The position numbers and the translations under genes are program-made. Shown here piece by piece: positions 8,354 through 16,092 of a stretch of 64,000 bases of DNA. The stretch is from Clostridioides difficile CD160 (GTDB lineage Bacteria; Bacillota; Clostridia; Peptostreptococcales; Peptostreptococcaceae). A model generated the notes under the pieces. It was not told the origin of the DNA and ran no database searches. It saw only the letters and a program-made list of their open reading frames with translations. The DNA lies in the NCBI RefSeq assembly GCF_000449425.2, contig NZ_AVHW01000028.1, forward strand, positions 62,001-126,000, given 5' to 3'. How positions within the stretch are numbered: the first letter of the stretch is position 1; each line of letters opens with the position of its first letter.

Positions 8354-9430
8354 TTGGAACATAATGTAAGAGTATTACAAAAAGCTATGCCACAAAATTG
8401 TGAATTGATGGCAGTTATGAAGGCTAATGCGTATGGACATAGCGTTTTTGAAGTAGCAACTTATATAAATCAAATGGGTGTAAAATCATTTGCAGTAGCA
8501 ACAATAGATGAAGCTATTGAACTACGACATTATGGAATATCGGGAGAGATATTAATTCTTGGATATACTAATCCAATAAGAGCGAAGGAGCTTCATAAAT
8601 ACAATCTTATACAGAGCATTGTTGACCTTAATCATGCTGTATGCTTAAATGAGCAAGGATATTATATAAAATCACATATCAAAATTGACACAGGTATGCA
8701 CCGACTTGGTTTTGATGCTAATGACATTGTATCAATATTAAAAGCATTTGAGTTGAAACATTTAGACGTCTGTGGTATATTTACACACTTGTGTGTTTCT
8801 GACAGTATGATAGAAGAAGACATAAACTTTACAAATAGACAAATTGAATATTTTTATAAGTTAATTGATTTGCTATCAAAAAGGGAGATAAAAATTCCTA
8901 AAATACATATTCAAAGTAGCTATGGATTTTTAAACTATCCTAAACTTAAGTGTGATTATGCAAGGATTGGAATTGCACTATATGGGGTACTAAGTTCTCC
9001 AAATGATACAACTAAGCTACAGCTTGATTTACGTCCTGTTTTATCTTTAAAATCACAAGTTGTCCTTATTAGGAGAATACAAAATGGTGAAAGTGTGGGA
9101 TATGGAAGAACTTTTATTGCAAATAGAGATAGTATAATTGCAGTACTATCTGTAGGTTATGCTGATGGGTTACCTAGAAATTTATCTTGTGGAAAAAGTA
9201 ATGTAATAATAAATGGGTGTTTTGCACCAATAATAGGACGAATTTGTATGGACCAACTTATTGTTGATGTTACAGATATTCCTAGTGTAGAGGTTGGGAG
9301 TGTAGGAACACTAATTGGAAAAGATGATTTGTCTGAACTATCTGCTCCTGAAGTTGCAGATGCTTCTGGTAGCATAGCAAATGAGTTGCTGAGTAGAATG
9401 GGGTCTAGATTGAAATTCGTAGAGAAGTAA
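8354..9430 (+). CDS. vanT: VanT serine/alanine racemase, cytoplasmic domain (orphaned by the TGA)
   Basis: This is the C-terminal PLP racemase half of VanT, converting L-Ser to D-Ser for VanG. The PLP lysine codon is at 8420-8422 in VMKANAYGHS; the later motifs VGYADGLPR and GRICMDQLIVDVT belong to the alanine racemase C-terminal domain. The domain truly begins around 8309 (AWIEVDLNNLEHN). The first usable start is TTG 8354, which already removes the first strand and has no Shine-Dalgarno sequence. Whether it is made as a separate protein is doubtful. No terminator is obvious just after the gene. Confidence 0.75.
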   Translation: MEHNVRVLQKAMPQNCELMAVMKANAYGHSVFEVATYINQMGVKSFAVATIDEAIELRHYGISGEILILGYTNPIRAKELHKYNLIQSIVDLNHAVCLNEQGYYIKSHIKIDTGMHRLGFDANDIVSILKAFELKHLDVCGIFTHLCVSDSMIEEDINFTNRQIEYFYKLIDLLSKREIKIPKIHIQSSYGFLNYPKLKCDYARIGIALYGVLSSPNDTTKLQLDLRPVLSLKSQVVLIRRIQNGESVGYGRTFIANRDSIIAVLSVGYADGLPRNLSCGKSNVIINGCFAPIIGRICMDQLIVDVTDIPSVEVGSVGTLIGKDDLSELSAPEVADASGSIANELLSRMGSRLKFVEK

Positions 9431-9604
9431 CAGTATTAAAAATTTATTAATCTTATTGTATTCGTATGGTATCTGATTAGAAGATTGATATAGATTATTT
9501 CACTTTTAAGTATGGTTTTGTATTTTATATAATTTATGATGTTCTGCCGTATAAAATCAATAACATATTGTACTTAAGATGGTTAGGAGATAATACTTGA
9601 TTTA

Positions 9605-9633
9605 TTGTCATACAATTTATAGAGTGGTATAAT
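9605..9633 (+). promoter_or_regulatory. Promoter of the VOC-family gene
   Basis: TTGTCA (9605-9610), exactly 17 bases, then TATAAT (9628-9633). It lies 39 bases before the start codon of the downstream gene. Confidence 0.7.
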
Positions 9634-9671
9634 TTAGGATAAATAAGAGAAGTAGATACAGGAGGAACAAC

Positions 9672-10034
9672 ATGGAGATATATGATATATTAACACGTTT
9701 TTATATTCAAGATATAGAAAAAGCGATATCTTTTTATGAGAATCTTTTAAAAGAAAAATGCTCTTTACGTTTTTCTTATAAAGAAGTTGGATTGGAGCTA
9801 GCGCAGGTTGGAAATGTATTATTATTATCTGGTTCTGATGATGCTCTCAAACCATTTATAGAAACAAAATCTACTTTTATGGTTGACTCTGTTGATGAAT
9901 GGAGAAGTTATCTATTAAATAATGGAGCAGTTCTGATAAGAGATAAGAAAAAAGTTCCTACAGGATATAATATGACAGTAAAACATCCAGATGGTACAAT
10001 TGTAGAATATGTTCAACATACAAAAAAAGATTAG
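9672..10034 (+). CDS. VOC (glyoxalase/bleomycin resistance/dioxygenase) family protein
   Basis: A 120-residue protein with the vicinal-oxygen-chelate pattern: an N-terminal strand and helix (ILTRFYIQDIEKAISFYENLL) and a C-terminal half ending in HPDGTIVEYVQH, where His and Glu would be metal ligands. Members include glyoxalase I and bleomycin-type binding proteins. Substrate cannot be told from sequence. AGGAGG lies 7 bases before the ATG, and a strong promoter precedes it, so it is probably a single-gene unit. Confidence 0.8.
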   Translation: MEIYDILTRFYIQDIEKAISFYENLLKEKCSLRFSYKEVGLELAQVGNVLLLSGSDDALKPFIETKSTFMVDSVDEWRSYLLNNGAVLIRDKKKVPTGYNMTVKHPDGTIVEYVQHTKKD

Positions 10035-10162
10035 TTAAAAATAGACTTTGTCAATAAACAACTAATTATAATCTATATTGACAAGCCAAATTTGTTACTT
10101 TTAGTTTCAATATATTATAAATTAAATTAGTATACTCAAAATAGAATAGAAAGTTATTACAT

Positions 10163-10195
10163 AAAGGTGAACTTTATATAGAGTTCACCTTTTTA
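10163..10195. terminator. Terminator between convergent VOC and MATE genes
   Basis: AAAGGTGAAC (10163-10172) pairs with GTTCACCTTT (10183-10192), followed on the + strand by T residues. It abuts the MATE stop codon and can serve both directions. Confidence 0.8.
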
Positions 10196-11515
10196 TTCTT
10201 TTGAGAGATAGAAAATAATGTACTGAAATAATACAACAAAAACCCAACCTATTCCAGTAGCAAATGCTACAGACTTTAGACCAAATCTTTGAATAAGCAA
10301 ATAAGAAAGAATTACACGAATTGATATATGTAAGATAGTTCCAATTACAGGGATGTTTACCTTTCCACTTCCTCGGTACCAACCAACAAAGGCACTTCCT
10401 ATAAAACATAAGACATAGAAAATAGCGATAGTTTCCATATATTCTGCACCATTTCTCATAATTTCATTATTTGTATTACTCATCATAAGTCCAATAGCAG
10501 TTTCTGAAAAAAAGTACATTATTAAAGATAAACCAATTCCCAGACATACCATGATAATCAATCCTGTATAAAATCCTTGTTTTGCCCTCTTTCTATCTTT
10601 ATTTCCAGTATTTTGTGCAACAAATATAGATATGGCTTCAGCTCCACTATCTCCAAAAGAATTAGCAAAACCTTCAATTCTTGTTGTGGCAGTATATGCT
10701 GTAATCATATCTGTTCCCATTATATTTACAGCACCTTGTACTAGTAGTTTTCCAATATATAAACTAGATTGATGGAGAGCAGATATTAAACTATAAGAGA
10801 TAGTTAATTTTAATAATTTCCATTCAAACTTCATATCTTCTTTTTTAAATAAAAGAAATGAGATATTTTTTCTTATATAAATAAAACAAAGAAGTGATGC
10901 AAGTGTCTGTGATAATACAGTTGCAAAGGCGGCTCCTTGAATTCCAAAATTGCATACTGCAACAAAAACTAAATCTAAAACAGTATTCATTATCATTGAA
11001 AACATTAAGATAATAAGAGCCGATTTGGTATTACCAACAGCTCTCAAAGTTGCTGATAACAGATTATAAAAATATGTTGCAATGAGTCCACAAAAAATAA
11101 TATTTAAATAAGATGTTGCTATACTTGCAACTTCATGTGGAGTATTAATTATGTTTAGTAGTGGAGAGAGTATAAGTATTGAGAATATACTTAATACAAA
11201 AGTCAGCGTAGCTCCGAAAATAGTTGCTAAAAAAGATTCTTTTCTAAATGAAGATAAGTCATTGGCACCATAAAAATGTGCAAAGATAATTGAAATACCT
11301 GTGCAACTTCCGCTTAGTATAAATATAAAAAGATTCATAATAGTACCTGCTACACCTACAGCAGCAAAAGCAGTTTGGCTTACAAATCTACCAACTATAA
11401 TTGCGTCAATAGTATTGTAAAGCTGTTGAAGTATGTTTCCTAAAAGTAATGGGAGCATAAGTATGAATAATTCTCTTTTTATGTTTCCCTCTGTTAAGTT
11501 AGTTGTATATTTCAT
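10193..11515 (-). CDS. MATE-family multidrug efflux transporter
   Basis: A 440-residue protein with about 12 transmembrane helices. The opening LPLLLGNILQQLYNTIDAIIVGRFV and the mid-protein repeat of the same pattern are typical of MATE (MatE/DinF-type) exporters, which use Na+ or H+ gradients to expel cationic drugs. The ATG is preceded by GAGGTG at good spacing. It is divergent from a LysR regulator 120 bases away, which likely controls it. A candidate minus-strand promoter TTGATA-N17-TATCTT lies in the intergenic space. Substrates are unknown. Confidence 0.88.
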   Translation of the reverse strand: MKYTTNLTEGNIKRELFILMLPLLLGNILQQLYNTIDAIIVGRFVSQTAFAAVGVAGTIMNLFIFILSGSCTGISIIFAHFYGANDLSSFRKESFLATIFGATLTFVLSIFSILILSPLLNIINTPHEVASIATSYLNIIFCGLIATYFYNLLSATLRAVGNTKSALIILMFSMIMNTVLDLVFVAVCNFGIQGAAFATVLSQTLASLLCFIYIRKNISFLLFKKEDMKFEWKLLKLTISYSLISALHQSSLYIGKLLVQGAVNIMGTDMITAYTATTRIEGFANSFGDSGAEAISIFVAQNTGNKDRKRAKQGFYTGLIIMVCLGIGLSLIMYFFSETAIGLMMSNTNNEIMRNGAEYMETIAIFYVLCFIGSAFVGWYRGSGKVNIPVIGTILHISIRVILSYLLIQRFGLKSVAFATGIGWVFVVLFQYIIFYLSKE

Positions 11516-11569
11516 AATAGCACCTCGTTAAATTTTAAGATACAACTAGTTTACAGTCATATCAAATAA

Positions 11570-11598
11570 TTGTAAAATGCCGTTTTTAGCCATATAAT
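11570..11598 (+). promoter_or_regulatory. Promoter of the LysR regulator gene
   Basis: TTGTAA (11570-11575), 17-base spacer, TATAAT (11593-11598). The -10 overlaps the palindrome at 11594-11619, suggesting autorepression. Confidence 0.7.
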
Positions 11599-11619
11599 AT
11601 AAATAAATATTTATATTAT
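11594..11619. promoter_or_regulatory. Palindromic operator between MATE and LysR genes
   Basis: A perfect inverted repeat, ATAATATAAATA, two bases, TATTTATATTAT. It overlaps the LysR -10 region. T-N11-A-like AT-rich dyads are usual for LysR-family sites. Confidence 0.6.
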
Positions 11620-11635
11620 GAATTGAGGTGAGTCT

Positions 11636-12532
11636 GTGACAGAACTTGAAATACAAGCATTTTTGACTGTTATAAAGTTAGGAAGTATTTCTGCCGCTGC
11701 TGAAAGTTTATATGTTACTCAGCCCGCATTAAGTAGAAGAATAAATGCGTTAGAAACAGAATTAGGATATAAATTAATTAGACGAAAAAAAGGCATACGA
11801 ATATCAGAGTTGACAGAAGAGGGAAAGGCATTTGTTCCAATTGCAGAAAAATATAAAAGCCTTTTACAAGAAGCCAAGGCTATAACTAAAATGGATAGGA
11901 GTAAAATTCTAAACATATCCTCTATAGGGAGTGTAAGTTCATATATACTTCCAGATGTATTCTCATGCTTTATGAACACATATCCAGAATATAATATAAA
12001 CTTTTACCACTATCATTCTTATGAAGCATATGATTACATTTCAAAGGGAGAAGTAGATATAGCACTTATTTCTGATGATATGTTTTTTAATAATATAGAG
12101 ACAATACCAATCTTTAAAGAAGCTATGTTACTAGTAACAAGCTATGGTTCAAAGTACAAGGGAGAATTGCATCCGTCTATTTTGGATGTTGCTGATGAGA
12201 TAAGGCTTCCGTGGAATCCTGAATATGATTTATGGCATAATTTTTGGTTCCGCTCAACTCTTCAGCCTAAAGTATTTCTAGACCAGATGTCACTTTTGGA
12301 ATACTTTATGAGACAAGAGAATGTATGGGCTATTGTACCAGTGTCAGTGGCATATCATCTTAAAGAAATATCAAATATTGAAATACATTATATAAAAGAT
12401 GCACCTCCAGATAGATTTATTTACTACCTAATTAAGGAATCTAGTAAGACGGAAATAATAAATAATTTTTTAGATTTACTAAATGAAAAGTTATTGAAAA
12501 TTAAAGGGTTAGAGTCTTTAATTAAAAAGTAA
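11636..12532 (+). CDS. LysR-family transcriptional regulator
   Basis: A 298-residue LysR-type regulator. The N-terminal winged helix (LGSISAAAESLYVTQPALSRRINALETELGYKLI) is canonical, followed by a linker helix and the two-lobed effector domain from about residue 90. The start is GTG 11636 with GAGGTG 6 bases upstream; no better ATG exists. Divergent placement next to the MATE gene and the shared palindrome suggest that it controls that exporter and itself. The effector is unknown. Confidence 0.88.
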   Translation: MTELEIQAFLTVIKLGSISAAAESLYVTQPALSRRINALETELGYKLIRRKKGIRISELTEEGKAFVPIAEKYKSLLQEAKAITKMDRSKILNISSIGSVSSYILPDVFSCFMNTYPEYNINFYHYHSYEAYDYISKGEVDIALISDDMFFNNIETIPIFKEAMLLVTSYGSKYKGELHPSILDVADEIRLPWNPEYDLWHNFWFRSTLQPKVFLDQMSLLEYFMRQENVWAIVPVSVAYHLKEISNIEIHYIKDAPPDRFIYYLIKESSKTEIINNFLDLLNEKLLKIKGLESLIKK

Positions 12533-12566
12533 AAGTTATATTAAACTCTTGAACTAAAAATTTATT

Positions 12567-12606
12567 ATGAGGTTAAGACATTATTTATGAGGTTAAGACA
12601 TTATTT
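12567..12606. repeat. Perfect 20-bp tandem duplication
   Basis: ATGAGGTTAAGACATTATTT occurs twice head to tail (12567-12586 and 12587-12606) in the gap between the LysR and AraC genes. No reading frame or promoter is associated with it. Confidence 0.9.
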
Positions 12607-12793
12607 TAGAAATAATTATTATCAGGAGTGGAAAAAATATAAGGAAATTATCAAGTATATGAATTATAAAGTATATGATAGTAAATATAAAGTACATATA
12701 AAAATAAATTTGTTTGAAAAAGAGCAAGATTCATTAAATCTGATTAAGTGATGATTGATATAATGTTGCATGGATAAAAGGAGGAAAGCTGCA

Positions 12794-13648
12794 ATGTCTT
12801 ATAAAGTAATTAATGTCATAACAGCTATTGACTATATAGAAGAACATTTATCAGAAAAATTGGATTTAGATATAGTTGCTAATGCTGTTCATTATTCAAA
12901 ATATCATCTACATAGAACTTTCACATCTTCTGTTGGCTTGACGATGCATGATTATATAAAGCGAAGAAAATTAACAGAAGCTGCAAAACTATTGGTATTT
13001 TCAAAGAAACCAATAATTGAAATTGCGTTAATAGCTGGATATGAAAGTCAACAGGCATTCACTTCTATATTTAAAGCTATGTACAAAAAATCTCCAAATA
13101 AATATCGAAAAGAACAAGAATTTTATCCTTTGCAGCTAAGATTTGTTTTGAAAAAAGACAATTTATTTTCAAAAAATGTGCTAGAGTTAGAAAAAGAAAT
13201 TAAACTTGCAAATAAGTCCGATATACCATTATGGATGAATTTAGTGAGATTAGTCATAGATGGATTTCCAAACTTGCAAGAGGAAGAATATATTTCTCAA
13301 TTGAAACAGTATATTTTAGAAGAAAGAGCTTTGATATTAAAGCTTAATAACACTGCTATTGCCAACATGGTATTTAATAGAGAAACTAGAAGTATTGATT
13401 TTTTTGGGATACATCCACAATATCGTAATTCAGATATTGCACAAGTGTTTTTGAAGAAAGTTATTGAAGATTTCTTGATAGATACAGATATTTCAATTAC
13501 TACCTTTCGAGAGGGTGACAAAGCAGATACAGGGCATAGAGATATGATAAAGAAGTTGGGTTTTGCAGAGGCAGAATTACTTGTGGAGTTTGGATATCCT
13601 ACTCAAAAATTTATCCTGAATTCTGTAGATAAAAAGGAGAATAAATAG
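12794..13648 (+). CDS. AraC-type regulator fused to a GNAT-like acetyltransferase domain
   Basis: A 284-residue protein. Residues ~10-105 form a double helix-turn-helix AraC domain (SKYHLHRTFTSSVGLTMHDY, then IIEIALIAGYESQQAFTSIF). The C-terminal half (from ~170) resembles a GNAT N-acetyltransferase: IDFFGIHPQYRNSDIAQVFL is like GNAT motif A, and KKLGFAEAELLVEFGYPTQKF matches the final strand region. The start at 12794 is preferred because AAGGAGG lies 9 bases upstream; an ATG at 12770 precedes that ribosome binding site. The domain order suggests a sensor or modifying regulator; target unknown. Confidence 0.8.
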   Translation: MSYKVINVITAIDYIEEHLSEKLDLDIVANAVHYSKYHLHRTFTSSVGLTMHDYIKRRKLTEAAKLLVFSKKPIIEIALIAGYESQQAFTSIFKAMYKKSPNKYRKEQEFYPLQLRFVLKKDNLFSKNVLELEKEIKLANKSDIPLWMNLVRLVIDGFPNLQEEEYISQLKQYILEERALILKLNNTAIANMVFNRETRSIDFFGIHPQYRNSDIAQVFLKKVIEDFLIDTDISITTFREGDKADTGHRDMIKKLGFAEAELLVEFGYPTQKFILNSVDKKENK

Positions 13649-13726
13649 CAAGAATGATTAAAAACTTCAAAACACAATTAAGTATAATGATTCAATATAA
13701 GTACTTAATTAACAAGGAGGATTTAA

Positions 13727-15841
13727 ATGTCTGAAAATAAACAGGTAGTAAATTATGATTCTATTGTGTCTGATTATGAACATAACATATATGAAAATGA
13801 TACAGAGTTGTTAACTTTTTTCCCAGATGAGATTGTACATCTAATAGATATAAATAACAAGTTAGAAGATGCTTTTAAGAAAGCTGAAAATCTTGTTGGA
13901 AAACTTGACAGAGACTATATGGAAGCCAAAATGTATATGGTAAAAAATCGGGGAGAAATAGACCCACATGAAATGTTTCAAAATGAACAATCACTAAAAC
14001 AAATAGATAATTATGGAGCTTTTATGGTGAAAGTTCGAGATAAGATTGATAAGATTAAAGATTCTCCGTATTTTGCTAGAATAGATTTTAGATTGAAAGA
14101 TATGGATGATGAATATAAGTACTATATAGGTAGATTTGCATTTGATTATGAAGATGAACTGTTAATACTTGATTGGCGTTCTCCAATTGCCAGTATGTTT
14201 TATGATTATGAAATAGGGAAAGCAGGATATGATGCACCAATAGGATGGGTAGACGGAGAAATAACAAGAAAGCGACAGTTTAAAATTAAAAATGGGAAAT
14301 TGGAATATGCATTAGAAAGTTCTATTAATATACAAGATGATATTCTTCAAAAGGAGCTTAGTCATACTTCAGATGAAAAAATGAAGTCTATTATTTCAAC
14401 AATACAAAAGGAACAAAATCAAATTATTAGAAACGATAAAGCTGATACATTAATTATTCAAGGTGTGGCTGGTTCTGGGAAAACATCTATAGCATTACAT
14501 AGAATTGCATTTCTTCTTTATAGATTTAAAGATAAAATAGAAGCAAACAATGTGATTATCTTATCACCTAATAAAGTCTTTGGAGACTATATTTCCAACG
14601 TTCTACCAGAACTTGGAGAAGAACCATTATGTGAATTAAGTTTTGAAAATATAGCAGAAGTACAATTAGAGAGAATTATTAATTTTGAAAGTGAAAGAGA
14701 CCCATTAGAAATAAATGATGATAAATGGACTGAAAGAGTGCGATTTAAGTCTACGCTCGATTTTGTAAAACTTATGGATAGTTATATAAAACAGATGCCT
14801 AATAAGATTTTTATTCCAGAAGATTATACTTTTGGAAGCTTCATAGCTAAAAGTGATTGGATACAGAGTAGATTTGAGGCATATAATAAATATCCAGTTA
14901 AGAGAAGGCTAGAGAAAGTAGCTGAAGATATTCATTATAGATTTGAAACAGATAATATTATGGAAGAGGATTTACCAAGAGTAAAAAGCATACTTAAGAA
15001 CTTGAATGGAATGTTAACAATAAAAAATACTCTTATGTTATATAAGGATTTTTTTAAACAAATGGATATATCAAATATGTTTGTGATGGCATCAAAGAAA
15101 ACTCTTGAGTGGTCAGATGTATACCCATTTATATATATTCATGCTGCATATGAAGGAATACAAGAAGATAAAGTTATAAGACATATTGTTATTGATGAAA
15201 TGCAAGACTATACACCTATTCAATACGCTGTAATAAACTTACTTTTTAAGTGTAAAAAGACTATTCTTGGAGACTTTGGACAATTAGTTAATCCTAATCA
15301 TACTCATACACTAGATGATATGAGACAACTATATAATGATGGAGAATTAGTTACATTAAACAAAAGTTATCGTTCTACCTTTGAGATTATTAACTTTGCA
15401 AAAAAAATTCAAGACATATCTTCATTAAAACCTATTGAACGACATGGAGAAGAACCAGCTTTATTAAAATGTAATAACGAGCAAGATGAAGTAAATAAGA
15501 TAAAAACAGAAATTGAAGAATTTAAAAAGAGTGATAACGCTACTCTTGGCATTATATTAAAGACAGATAATGACGCTAAAGCTATGTATGATGCATTAAG
15601 AGAAGAATATAGTATTAATCTAATATCTTCTGAAAGTTCTAGTTTTACAAAAGGAGTATCCATAACTTCTGTTAAAATGTCAAAAGGCCTAGAGTTTGAT
15701 GAAGTTATTGTACCTTCAGTAAATAATAAAACGTATTATAGTGATTATGACCGAAGCTTGTTGTATATTGCTTGTACACGAGCTATGCACAAACTTAAGC
15801 TAACATATGTTGGGAAATTAACTCAACTTATAGGTATGTAG
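13727..15841 (+). CDS. helD: HelD-type UvrD/Rep-family helicase
   Basis: A 704-residue superfamily-1 ATPase. A coiled-coil N-terminal arm (to ~110) precedes the Walker A motif GVAGSGKTSIALHR near residue 245, the DExx-type motif HIVIDEMQDYTPIQY, and late motifs KGLEFDEV and LLYIACTRAM. HelD proteins bind RNA polymerase and release it from stalled DNA or nucleic acid complexes; related proteins protect polymerase from rifamycins. The architecture and length fit Gram-positive HelD rather than PcrA. AAGGAGG precedes the ATG at 7-base spacing. It is probably monocistronic and ends at a hairpin shared with the convergent UvrA-like gene. Confidence 0.88.
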   Translation: MSENKQVVNYDSIVSDYEHNIYENDTELLTFFPDEIVHLIDINNKLEDAFKKAENLVGKLDRDYMEAKMYMVKNRGEIDPHEMFQNEQSLKQIDNYGAFMVKVRDKIDKIKDSPYFARIDFRLKDMDDEYKYYIGRFAFDYEDELLILDWRSPIASMFYDYEIGKAGYDAPIGWVDGEITRKRQFKIKNGKLEYALESSINIQDDILQKELSHTSDEKMKSIISTIQKEQNQIIRNDKADTLIIQGVAGSGKTSIALHRIAFLLYRFKDKIEANNVIILSPNKVFGDYISNVLPELGEEPLCELSFENIAEVQLERIINFESERDPLEINDDKWTERVRFKSTLDFVKLMDSYIKQMPNKIFIPEDYTFGSFIAKSDWIQSRFEAYNKYPVKRRLEKVAEDIHYRFETDNIMEEDLPRVKSILKNLNGMLTIKNTLMLYKDFFKQMDISNMFVMASKKTLEWSDVYPFIYIHAAYEGIQEDKVIRHIVIDEMQDYTPIQYAVINLLFKCKKTILGDFGQLVNPNHTHTLDDMRQLYNDGELVTLNKSYRSTFEIINFAKKIQDISSLKPIERHGEEPALLKCNNEQDEVNKIKTEIEEFKKSDNATLGIILKTDNDAKAMYDALREEYSINLISSESSSFTKGVSITSVKMSKGLEFDEVIVPSVNNKTYYSDYDRSLLYIACTRAMHKLKLTYVGKLTQLIGM

Positions 15842-15947
15842 ATTATATATTTAGTCATTATATGTGTTTATGTATTATAAATGTAACTTACTGCTAAAAC
15901 TCATTAATAACTCATTAATAAATCAATAAAAAATACGTATAAAAAAT

Positions 15948-15992
15948 AAAAGCTATAAATCATATTTAAAATTTTATAATTTATAGCTTTTA
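15948..15992. terminator. Bidirectional terminator between helD and the UvrA-like gene
   Basis: AAAAGCTATAAAT (15948-15960) pairs with ATTTATAGCTTTT (15979-15991). T-rich tracts flank it on both strands, stronger for minus-strand transcripts. The rest of 15842-16092 is AT-rich without a gene. Confidence 0.75.
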
Positions 15993-16092
15993 TAATGTTA
16001 ATTTCTCTCAAAGTGAAGTTGCAATTTGAGTTTATAAATTAGAATGAAATAGAAATATATCTATAATAGTTCCTAATTTCTTAATGCTGATA

